Under the pieces are notes generated by a model. The model saw only the letters and a list, made by a program, of their open reading frames with translations. It made no database searches and was not told where the DNA came from. Source: Candidatus Aminicenantes bacterium UBA4085 (GTDB lineage: Bacteria; Acidobacteriota; Aminicenantia; Aminicenantales; UBA4085). Taken from it: 5,158 nt of DNA. The translations under genes and the position numbers were made by a program. Position 1 is the first letter of the stretch; each line of letters begins with the position of its first letter. Below, in pieces: positions 1 through 5,158 of the stretch. The stretch is from contig DFYJ01000104.1 in the NCBI GenBank assembly GCA_002383325.1, positions 1 to 5,158 on the forward strand. The letters run 5' to 3'.

Positions 1-114
1 GCTCTGGGTGGCATCCAAAGCCTGACGGCTGCACAGATGAAGGGATTCGTAGCGGCTGGCGCGTTAGGAAGAGTTCGTAGGAAAAACCATCGTGGTAATA
101 TTGACTGGTACTGA
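1..114 (+). CDS. Possible 3' end of a convergent gene (partial, unrecognised)
   Basis: A plus-strand frame is open from the left edge for 37 codons to TGA at 112-114. It reads ALGGIQSLTAAQMKGFVAAG and ends in a basic stretch followed by HRGNIDWY. The composition resembles a real C-terminus, and a 78-base gap to the hsdM stop would suit two convergent genes flanking the end of the defence island. Thirty-seven open codons are easily found by chance, and I recognise no family. Confidence 0.3.
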   Translation, partial: ALGGIQSLTAAQMKGFVAAGALGRVRRKNHRGNIDWY

Positions 115-196
115 GGAGCATCAGCTCTCGACAGCGCAAATCGACGGGATCTGTTAGCGCGGCGATGGCTGACTTTCCCTGGATGAAGTGCCTCAT
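1..196 (-). CDS. Possible sixth operon gene, N-terminal part (partial, unrecognised)
   Basis: ATG at 196-194 shares an ATGA overlap with the hsdM stop, exactly as at the three upstream junctions. The frame stays open for 65 codons to the left edge, beginning MRHFIQGKSAIAALTDPVDL. Third-position GC is about 60% by hand count. I recognise no domain, and the later part (rich in Ser, Pro and Cys) does not look strongly protein-like. No ribosome site stands out. A chance open frame of this length is plausible at a few per cent. It competes with the plus-strand frame ending at 114, and at most one of the two is likely to be real. Confidence 0.3.
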   Translation of the reverse strand, partial: MRHFIQGKSAIAALTDPVDLRCRELMLLSTSQYYHDGFSYELFLTRQPLRIPSSVQPSGFGCHPE

Positions 197-1806
197 TCGG
201 ACGAAGGAAGCAAAGGAAGCCCCAGTTCTTTCAGGAATTCATTATGTTTGGCCGTCGCCTTCTGGATGACATCTTCGATTTTATCCAATTCAGCGTGTGT
301 TTCGGCTAGATCGATCTCGGGTTCCTGCACTGTTGTGCTGATGTAGCGGGAGATATTGAGATTGTAGCCCTCTTCTGCGATTCTCTCCATCGAGACGCGC
401 TTTGAGTAGCGAGGTTCTTCATGGCGGTGCTGGTAGGAGCTGACAATCTTGTCGATGTGCTCTTCGCTGAGGACGTTTTGGCGCTTGCCCTTCTCGAAGT
501 GTTCTGCTGCGTTGATGAAGAGGACGTCGTCGGGCTTCTTGCACTTCTTGAGGACGAGGATGCAGACCGGAATGCCCGTTGAGTAGAAAAGATTCGCGGG
601 CAGGCCGATGACGGTATCAATGTGGCCGTCCTTGAGGAGTTTGGTTCGGATGCGCTCCTCGGCGCCGCCGCGGAAGAGAACGCCGTGCGGCAGGATGATG
701 GCCATGACGCCCTGGTCCGCGAGGTAGTGGAAACCGTGCAGGAGGAAGGCGAAGTCGGCGGCGGATTTTGGGGCCAAGCCGTAGTTCTTGAAACGCACAT
801 CGTCGCCCATGTCCTCCTTGGGTTCCCAGCGGTAGCTGAACGGGGGGTTGGCGACGACGGCATCGAACTTGGGCATCTTAGCGGGGTTAGTTTCGCGCAG
901 GAAGTCCCAGTCGTTGGTCAACGTGTCGCCGTGGAAAATCTCAAACTCCGTGTCCTTCACCCCGTGCAGCAGCATGTTCATGCGCGCGAGGTTGTAGGTA
1001 GTGATGTTTTTCTCTTGGCCGTAGATCCTGCCGATGCCGTGCGGGCCCATCTGCTTGCGGACGTTGAGCAGCAGCGAGCCTGAGCCGCAGGCAAAGTCGA
1101 GGACGCTGCCGAGGTGCGGCACCTTGCCGGTCTTGGGTTCCTGGCTGTCGAGGGTGACGATGCGGGAGAGGATGGTCGAAATCTGCTGCGGGGTGTAGAA
1201 CTCGCCGGCCTTCTTGCCGGATCCGGCGGCGAACTGGCCGATCAGGTATTCGTAAGCGTCGCCGAGGGCGTCGATGTTTGTGGAGAAGTCGGTGAGCCCC
1301 TTGGCGATCTCCTTGATGATGTCGCAGAGTTTGCTGTTCTTGTTGGCGTGGGTGCGGCCGAGCTTGTCGGAGCCGAGGTTGATCTCGGAGAAAAGGCCCT
1401 GGAAGGTGCTCTCGAATGATTCTGTTTCGATGTACTTGAAGCCGTCGCGTAAGGTATCGAGCAGGTCAGTGCTCTGGTTACGCGCAAGGATGGCGATGTT
1501 GGCCCAGAGATGATCCGGCTTAATCACATAGTGGACCTTGCGCCGCATCTGCTTCTCGAAATCCACCACGTCGCTGGGGTTATTGGTATACCAGAGCGCC
1601 AGCGGCACGCGAGGATCGCCGGCGGGGATGGCGGGATAGTCCCGGCCCAGTTCCTTCTTCGCCGCGGCCTCGTAGTTGTCCGAAAGGTAGCGAAGGAAGA
1701 GGAAGGCCAGCATGTAGTCGCGGAAGTCGTCTGCATTCATCGCTCCGCGCAGTTGGTCGGCGATGGCCCAGAGGGTCTTGCCCAGTTGTTGGTGGTTTGT
1801 GTTCAT
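193..1806 (-). CDS. hsdM: Type I restriction-modification DNA methyltransferase HsdM (N6-adenine)
   Basis: 537 residues, full length for the family. It methylates adenine at the N6 position within the HsdS-defined target, using S-adenosylmethionine, as part of an M2S1 core that protects host DNA and, with HsdR, restricts foreign DNA. The HsdM N-terminal helical domain spans about 8-160 (LWAIADQLRGAMNADDFRDY). The family motif GEFYTPQQIS is at 201-210. The cofactor-binding motif I is LDFACGSGS at 236-244, YGQE is at 262-265, and the catalytic motif IV NPPF is at 320-323. The C-terminal part (about 425-530) has the usual YNLNISRY and a helical tail that contacts HsdS. All key residues look intact. 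ATG at 1806 overlaps the prrC stop (ATGA) with no clear ribosome site, so hsdM output probably depends on ribosomes finishing prrC. hsdM as the last R-M gene is unusual; M-S-R order is the common arrangement. Confidence 0.96.
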   Translation of the reverse strand: MNTNHQQLGKTLWAIADQLRGAMNADDFRDYMLAFLFLRYLSDNYEAAAKKELGRDYPAIPAGDPRVPLALWYTNNPSDVVDFEKQMRRKVHYVIKPDHLWANIAILARNQSTDLLDTLRDGFKYIETESFESTFQGLFSEINLGSDKLGRTHANKNSKLCDIIKEIAKGLTDFSTNIDALGDAYEYLIGQFAAGSGKKAGEFYTPQQISTILSRIVTLDSQEPKTGKVPHLGSVLDFACGSGSLLLNVRKQMGPHGIGRIYGQEKNITTYNLARMNMLLHGVKDTEFEIFHGDTLTNDWDFLRETNPAKMPKFDAVVANPPFSYRWEPKEDMGDDVRFKNYGLAPKSAADFAFLLHGFHYLADQGVMAIILPHGVLFRGGAEERIRTKLLKDGHIDTVIGLPANLFYSTGIPVCILVLKKCKKPDDVLFINAAEHFEKGKRQNVLSEEHIDKIVSSYQHRHEEPRYSKRVSMERIAEEGYNLNISRYISTTVQEPEIDLAETHAELDKIEDVIQKATAKHNEFLKELGLPLLPSSE

Positions 1807-2954
1807 ATTGTGTTGTTTTCGGCCGCGGGTGCGGGTGCAGCGGCGGGAGCGGCGCCTGGCGCGGGTTCCTTGGAGAACAGCGCGGGGTTGAATGGATGTT
1901 GGACGATGAACTGTTGGAAGATCTTCCGAAAGTGTTTCTTGTTCTCCTCCATCATCTCCTTCGGCTCGTAAATCGAGTAGTCACCGTGGCTCATGAGGTC
2001 GATCATCCTCTTGTACACCGTCCTGTCCAGATCGTCTTCCTCAGGCTTGATGCATTCGTGCCAGTCCTCTAAACCGAAGAAGTTTGCAGTCTGCTCCATG
2101 ACGCGTCGCATCATGTTGAAGTGGTGCGTATACAGGGCGCCCGACTTCTGAAGCTCATTGAGTTCGACCAACGTTGCAAGATGATGAAGGAAGGGCTTGC
2201 TGGTCGTGTCCTGCAGGAAGAAGTTGTCCGGCGGCATCCCCTTCCGGAGAAGGTACATGTGTGCCCTCTTCTTCTTGAGCTCATTACACAGGACATTGAA
2301 GAACAGCGCGTGATGCGTCGAGACAACCGTGGGTGGCCCTTTGTCAGACTCGATCAACATTTGGGCCAAGTGGTTGGCAACTGCAATTGCGTTGTTCTCA
2401 TCAAGGGATGAGATCGGGTCGTCAATGTAGACGTATTCTACCCATTCATAGGCTTTCGCACCGTCAAGCACAAGTTGAAGGATAGCAAGAAAGAAGCACC
2501 AGATGAAAATGTTCTCCTCGCCTCGGGAAACTTTGATGTCTTCCACGATGGTGAGAGTGTCGCCGTTTTGGACTTCGCGGGAGAAACTCACCTCCCACTC
2601 CGTCGTATCTATCTTGAAATCGAAGTCCGCGTAGCGGTTCAGTAGAGGGCGAATGCGATTGTCCATCTCCAACTCGCCCAGGCCGGCGAAGAACCTGGAA
2701 CTGCGGTTGAGTCTGAGCACACGCTCTCGGTCATTCTCGAGGTCATTGTCCCATGTGAAGAGGTCTTTGGTGAAGGCGTTGAAATAGAGCGTGTCACGCT
2801 CGTCGTCGTTCTTACCGAGGTCCTTAAAGGCAGTCGAAAGGCGAGTCTTGCCGACGCTGTTGTATGCAAAGAGGAGGATGGACCTCTTGCTCAACAACTG
2901 CTGGCGCAAATGCTGGGCCAAGGAAGCTAGATCAGTGAACGGTGTAGCGTTCAT
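1803..2954 (-). CDS. prrC: PrrC-like anticodon nuclease (ABC-type NTPase with HEPN-like ribonuclease domain)
   Basis: 383 residues; E. coli PrrC has 396. NTPase head: Walker A A30-YNSVGKT-37 (Ala replaces the usual first Gly), NAFTKDLFTWDND at 59-71, ABC signature S143-R-G-E146, Walker B VYIDD 175-179, D-loop SSLD 182-185, H-loop STHH 212-215. The C-terminal domain carries R283-R-V-M-E287 in FNMMRRVMEQTANFFG and H323 in DLMSHGDYS, matching the recalled E. coli PrrC triad Arg320/Glu324/His356. The Arg-Glu spacing is identical; Glu-His is 4 residues longer. The family cleaves the anticodon loop of a tRNA (tRNA-Lys in E. coli) once the partner type I enzyme is disabled by phage. Placement between hsdS and hsdM, overlapping both by 4 bp, supports the same pairing. 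The substrate tRNA is not predictable from what I see. RloC is excluded by the short length and missing zinc hook. The tail (364-379) is Ala/Pro-rich. Confidence 0.88.
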   Translation of the reverse strand: MNATPFTDLASLAQHLRQQLLSKRSILLFAYNSVGKTRLSTAFKDLGKNDDERDTLYFNAFTKDLFTWDNDLENDRERVLRLNRSSRFFAGLGELEMDNRIRPLLNRYADFDFKIDTTEWEVSFSREVQNGDTLTIVEDIKVSRGEENIFIWCFFLAILQLVLDGAKAYEWVEYVYIDDPISSLDENNAIAVANHLAQMLIESDKGPPTVVSTHHALFFNVLCNELKKKRAHMYLLRKGMPPDNFFLQDTTSKPFLHHLATLVELNELQKSGALYTHHFNMMRRVMEQTANFFGLEDWHECIKPEEDDLDRTVYKRMIDLMSHGDYSIYEPKEMMEENKKHFRKIFQQFIVQHPFNPALFSKEPAPGAAPAAAPAPAAENNTI

Positions 2955-4153
2955 GCCAAAGCCCTCGCCGCGGACGGAAAGAGTTGCTGCATGAGCCCCT
3001 TCTTATGGGCCTTGAGGGATTCGACCTTGTCGGCTTGGGCGGTGATCAAGTCGTCGAGGGAGGAGAGGCAGGCGGCGATGTGGTGTTGCTCGGTTTCCTG
3101 CTCCGGAACCGCAAGCGCAACATTTCCCAATACTTCGACCGATAACCCGGGTTGCGCTTGTCCGGTTGCGAAACGATTTAGCTTCAGCAGGTCCAATGCG
3201 TAATACAGCCAGACCGCGTCGATACCCTTCTTCGGGCTGGCAACGATTGCGTGCTCCGTGGCGTGAAACTTTCCGGTACAAAGTTTCACATTGCCGCAGA
3301 GCGCACCTTGTCGGCCTACGAGAGGATAAACTCCTTCGTGTGTATGCGTGTTGGTGTAGCCGCGCAGACCATTACCGCCGTAACAAGGGAAACGTCCGTT
3401 CGCGGGTTGATCCTTGATTTCCGCAGCATGCACAAACTTTCCGGCCTGCATCCCGCACACATCGGCCAGAGTCTTCTCCTGCCACTCCGGCGCATCCTGA
3501 AACTCCGGAAACCGGAAGCGTGGACGAGTTTCGCCTGCGCAGAGGAAGAGCTGCTGCATGAGGCCTTTCTTGTGGGCCTTGAGCGCGTCGAGTTTCCGGC
3601 TTTCGGCTCCGATCAGGTCGTCCAGGGAGGAGAGGCAGGAGGCGATTTGGTGTTGTTCGGGGGGAGAGGGTGCAGGCAAGAGCAATTCCGAGAACTGCTT
3701 GTAACTGATCATTTTCCCATCGCGCAGTCCTTCGAGGTTCTTGGTGAGCTGCAGGATGAAGCGGTGCGACTTGAAAAGATACTTGTAGAATAGGTCCGCG
3801 AGCTCCGTCCTCTTGCGTAGGATGACGTAAGCCGGGCTACATATCCCGTGATACTCGGAGTACTCAATGCCACCTTGGAAGGACCTTAGGCTGATGATGA
3901 AATCTCCGGGCAAGACCTCCTTGTAGGTTTCGACACTCTTATCAGTCACAGAAACGTGGTAATCGATGGCATCCCGCGGGATGGCCCCATGCTCCTGCGT
4001 TATGGCGAGAATCGGGAGCCCTGCCGGCGCTTCGCGGTTGTTGATTTGATCGAAGAGTTCATCGCCCAGCTTGGCTTCCCACGTCGGCCTATCCCGAAAC
4101 TCCGGGAAGCGCAGCTTGGGCGTGAGCGTGGGTTTGGTGTCTGTTGTCCTCAT
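2951..4153 (-). CDS. hsdS: Type I restriction-modification specificity subunit HsdS
   Basis: 400 residues, normal length for a full two-domain HsdS. It sets the bipartite DNA target of the methylase and restriction complex. The protein is an internal tandem duplication. Target recognition domain 1 spans about 22-165 and ends in a coiled-coil spacer (EQHQIASCLSSLDDLIGAES, then LDALKAHKKGLMQQLF to 203). Domain 2 spans about 222-352 (CYGGNGLRGYTN, LVGRQGALCGNV, ATEHAIV) and ends in a second spacer (EQHHIAACLSSLDDLITAQA, then LKAHKKGLMQQLF to 392). Each half opens with a related peptide, RFPEFRDRPTWE (15-26) and RFPEFQDAPEWQ (214-225). The two recognition domains are unlike each other, so an asymmetric target with two different half-sites is expected; its sequence cannot be predicted here. 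ATG at 4153 overlaps the KilA-N stop and TGA at 2951 overlaps the prrC start. No strong ribosome site precedes it, which fits translational coupling. Confidence 0.95.
   Translation of the reverse strand: MRTTDTKPTLTPKLRFPEFRDRPTWEAKLGDELFDQINNREAPAGLPILAITQEHGAIPRDAIDYHVSVTDKSVETYKEVLPGDFIISLRSFQGGIEYSEYHGICSPAYVILRKRTELADLFYKYLFKSHRFILQLTKNLEGLRDGKMISYKQFSELLLPAPSPPEQHQIASCLSSLDDLIGAESRKLDALKAHKKGLMQQLFLCAGETRPRFRFPEFQDAPEWQEKTLADVCGMQAGKFVHAAEIKDQPANGRFPCYGGNGLRGYTNTHTHEGVYPLVGRQGALCGNVKLCTGKFHATEHAIVASPKKGIDAVWLYYALDLLKLNRFATGQAQPGLSVEVLGNVALAVPEQETEQHHIAACLSSLDDLITAQADKVESLKAHKKGLMQQLFPSAARALA
2962..2966 (-). promoter_or_regulatory. Ribosome binding site of the prrC-like gene
   Basis: GAGGG on the minus strand lies 7 bases before the ATG at 2954, inside the 3' end of hsdS. 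It is the clearest Shine-Dalgarno match at any of the overlapping starts in this operon; the hsdS and hsdM starts show none as good. This supports the 2954 start and suggests that prrC can recruit ribosomes independently as well as by coupling. Confidence 0.45.
2981..3093 (-). repeat. HsdS spacer repeat, copy 2 (after recognition domain 2)
   Basis: Second copy of the 113-base spacer repeat, in direct orientation, encoding the distal coiled coil of HsdS just before its C-terminus. The copies are 567 bases apart start to start. Deletion between them would remove one recognition domain and leave a half-length HsdS. Confidence 0.85.
3548..3660 (-). repeat. HsdS spacer repeat, copy 1 (after recognition domain 1)
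   Basis: 113 bases encoding the first conserved coiled-coil spacer of HsdS, from the E-Q-H-Q-I-A peptide to G-L-M-Q-Q-L. It aligns without gaps to 2981-3093 with about 90 of 113 identical bases (hand count). The best-conserved core is agggaggagaggcagg. Such repeats are the usual crossover points for exchanging HsdS recognition domains. Confidence 0.85.
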
Positions 4154-4995
4154 GCTTTCAACCGTTTCACGTTGGGCTCGGTGAGCAGGGTGCGCATCTG
4201 GGTGATGGCGATCTCGTTGAGCCGGAGCAGTCGGTCCGGCGCGGGAAGACCCTGACGAATGAGCACGGAGTTGAGGCTTTCGAGGTTGGTGAGGACGACG
4301 AGTTGCTCAAGGGGCGCATGGTCGCGGATGTTGCCCTCGGCGTCGGGGTGCGCGTCGCGCCACTGTTTCGCGGTCCGGCCGAAGAGGGCGACGTTGAGCA
4401 GGTCGGCCTCGCTGGCGTACACGAGGTTGGCCTGAGCCAGAGTAACGGCGGGCGGGATGAGAGTCTCTTTAATTGCATCGGTGTGGATGCGGTAGTTGAT
4501 CTTCGCCAGGGTCCGCTGGAGGTTCCAGCCGAGCTGGAGGCGGTCGTTCTCATCATCCTTGAGCCGCTGGAACTCCTTGATCAAGAAGAGCTTGAACTCG
4601 ACGGAAACCCAAGAGGCGAACTCGAAAGCGATGTCCTTGTGGGCGTAGGTGCCGCCGTAGCGGCCGGCGCTGGAGCGGAGTCCGATAGCGCCGGTCTTTT
4701 CGAGCCACTGTTTGGGGGTAAGAACAAAACTGTTGAGGCCGGTCTGGATTCTAATCCCGTCGAATTCGACGGGATTAAAACCGGGGTTGTTGAGCCGCTC
4801 CCATACGCCGAGAAACTCTACGGTGCTGCGGCTGCGCAGCCAGTTGCGAATCACGTCGTCCGAATGTTCGGGGTTCTTGCGTTTGGCGATGTCTGTCAGG
4901 GAGATAAAGTCTTGGTTATCGCGGTGCACAATCGCGATAGAGGTGCCTTGGACTTCGATGCGGGTCTGTTTGGCCTTGGAGTTCTTACGATTCAT
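4150..4995 (-). CDS. KilA-N domain protein embedded in the type I R-M operon
   Basis: 281 residues from the chosen ATG at 4995. An in-frame GTG at 5031 would add 12 residues, but that would lie deep in hsdR and the extra residues look unlike this family. Residues about 15-140 form a KilA-N domain, a predicted DNA-binding fold common in phage and poxvirus proteins. Visible marks are FISLTDIAK (about 30-38), NPVEFDGI (74-81) and the signature GRYGGTYAHKDIAFEFASWV (111-130), followed by EFKLFLIKEFQRLK. A second conserved block, GRTAKQWRDAHPDAEGNIRD (206-225), then LEQLVVLTNLESLN (229-242), forms a helical C-terminal domain of unknown function. No membrane segment or nuclease motif is visible. 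Its stop shares ATGA with the hsdS start, so it is co-translated with the R-M subunits. KilA-N proteins do occur beside type I R-M genes (recalled); the role is unknown. Regulation of the locus, or recognition of invading DNA, are guesses. Confidence 0.85.
   Translation of the reverse strand: MNRKNSKAKQTRIEVQGTSIAIVHRDNQDFISLTDIAKRKNPEHSDDVIRNWLRSRSTVEFLGVWERLNNPGFNPVEFDGIRIQTGLNSFVLTPKQWLEKTGAIGLRSSAGRYGGTYAHKDIAFEFASWVSVEFKLFLIKEFQRLKDDENDRLQLGWNLQRTLAKINYRIHTDAIKETLIPPAVTLAQANLVYASEADLLNVALFGRTAKQWRDAHPDAEGNIRDHAPLEQLVVLTNLESLNSVLIRQGLPAPDRLLRLNEIAITQMRTLLTEPNVKRLKA
4752..4777. repeat. Perfect 26-bp palindrome inside the KilA-N gene
   Basis: The 26 bases from 4752 to 4777 equal their own reverse complement. 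The half-site is TAATCCCGTCGAA and the centre is GAATTC (4762-4767). It ends cleanly: 4751 c and 4778 a do not pair. It encodes F-N-P-V-E-F-D-G-I, residues 73-81 of the KilA-N protein, on the minus strand. It could be a binding site for a dimeric protein, an mRNA hairpin, a product of templated repair of an imperfect palindrome, or an accident of codon choice on a conserved peptide. Nothing in the sequence decides between these. Confidence 0.9.
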
Positions 4996-5158
4996 AGGCG
5001 CTGAGTCCCGAGATGTCACGCCCCGCGGCACGCTTCTTCAACAAGGGTACGAGGTCGGCCATGAGGGCGAGTTCGGCGTCGCGGCGGGCTCGCCAGCCGA
5101 GGTCGAGGGGTTTGAGGAGTTCCGTAAGCTGTTCGCCATCGAAGACCATGCGCTGGAG
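4985..5158 (-). CDS. hsdR: Probable type I restriction enzyme HsdR, C-terminal end (partial)
   Basis: An open frame enters from the right edge and runs 57 codons to TAA at 4987-4985. Its end includes VFDGEQLTELLKPLDLGW and finishes RDISGLSAYES. From memory, endings of the form (G)R-(D/E)-I-S-G-L-x-A-Y-E are typical of type I restriction R subunits; this was not searched. HsdR is the translocase/endonuclease subunit that pulls DNA past the HsdM/HsdS core and cuts it away from the recognition site. None of its nuclease or helicase motifs lie in the window, so activity cannot be judged. The last 11 bases overlap the ATG of the KilA-N gene, which makes it the upstream member of the same operon. 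Position next to hsdS and hsdM supports the call; the weak point is that only the tail is visible. The operon promoter must lie beyond the right edge. Confidence 0.65.
   Translation of the reverse strand, partial: LQRMVFDGEQLTELLKPLDLGWRARRDAELALMADLVPLLKKRAAGRDISGLSAYES

Noticed and set aside
115..192. Transcription terminator after hsdM
   Set aside because: No GC-rich hairpin followed by a T run is present on either strand; the complementary bits around 121-172 do not form a clean stem.
622..1083. 153-codon plus-strand open frame opposite hsdM
   Set aside because: Antisense shadow of hsdM; repetitive Val/Glu/Ala composition, while the minus strand carries the NPPF and cofactor-binding motifs in that stretch.
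1216..1227. 12-bp palindrome GCCGGATCCGGC in hsdM
   Set aside because: Short, GC-rich, in a Gly-Ser-Gly coding stretch; length expected by chance in coding DNA of this composition.
1803..2954. RloC or a generic DNA-repair ABC ATPase (Rad50/RecF-like)
   Set aside because: At 383 residues there is no room for a long coiled coil with a zinc hook, and the C-terminal Arg-x3-Glu ... His pattern matches the shorter PrrC form.
4830..4841. 12-bp palindrome GGCTGCGCAGCC in the KilA-N gene
   Set aside because: Short and GC-rich; no flanking symmetry and no link to the 26-bp palindrome nearby.
4918..4938. Inverted repeat ATCGCG / CGCGAT with a 9-base loop near the 5' end of the KilA-N gene
   Set aside because: The stem is only 6 bp, common by chance, and it does not cover the start codon or a ribosome site.
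4144..5004. 286-codon open frame on the plus strand, opposite the KilA-N gene
   Set aside because: It covers almost exactly the KilA-N gene, its product is low-complexity in Val, Gly, Glu and Leu with no recognisable motif, and the minus strand has clear family motifs. It is an antisense shadow of GC-rich codons.
4996..5031. GTG start at 5031 for the KilA-N gene
   Set aside because: It adds 12 residues (starting M-P-R-G-V) that lie entirely within the hsdR tail and precede a good ATG at 4995 with only a short overlap. The preceding AAGAAG is too close to the GTG to be a convincing ribosome site.

Overview
The window is the 3' part of a type I restriction-modification (hsd) operon, read entirely from the minus strand (right to left). 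The organism cannot be named from the sequence. Composition is moderately GC-rich and uneven: by hand count about 63% GC in hsdM at 1081-1200, but about 46% in the ATPase gene at 2341-2520. This fits a free-living, probably Gram-negative bacterium carrying a mosaic, horizontally mobile defence island.

In transcription order the layout is: the last 57 codons of a probable hsdR restriction subunit (5158-4985); a KilA-N domain protein (4995-4150); hsdS, the DNA specificity subunit with two target recognition domains (4153-2951); a prrC-like anticodon nuclease (2954-1803); and hsdM, the adenine methyltransferase (1806-193). All junctions overlap: 11 bp between hsdR and the KilA-N gene, and 4-bp ATGA overlaps at the next three. 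There is no intergenic space from 193 to 5158, so this is one translationally coupled unit whose promoter lies beyond the right edge. The leftmost 192 bases are unresolved. They hold either a sixth operon gene starting at another ATGA overlap (196 down to the edge), or the tail of a convergent plus-strand gene ending at 114. No convincing terminator is visible there.

The main result is the identity of the ATPase. It has the PrrC layout: an ABC-type NTPase head (Walker A A30-T37, signature S143-E146, Walker B ending D178-D179, D-loop, H-loop), an N-A-F-T-K-D-L-F-T-W-D-N-D motif at 59-71, and a C-terminal domain with Arg283, Glu287 and His323. These line up with the Arg320/Glu324/His356 anticodon nuclease triad of E. 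coli PrrC. In E. coli, PrrC is held silent by the EcoprrI type I enzyme and cleaves tRNA-Lys when a phage inhibitor disables that enzyme. The inferred logic here is two-layered: HsdR/M/S cuts unmodified DNA, and PrrC shuts down translation if the complex is attacked.

Two things go beyond the textbook prr locus: a KilA-N protein built into the operon between hsdR and hsdS, and the gene order R - KilA-N - S - prrC - M with hsdM last. The KilA-N gene also contains a perfect 26-bp palindrome (4752-4777), which would be hard to explain by chance in a window of this size.
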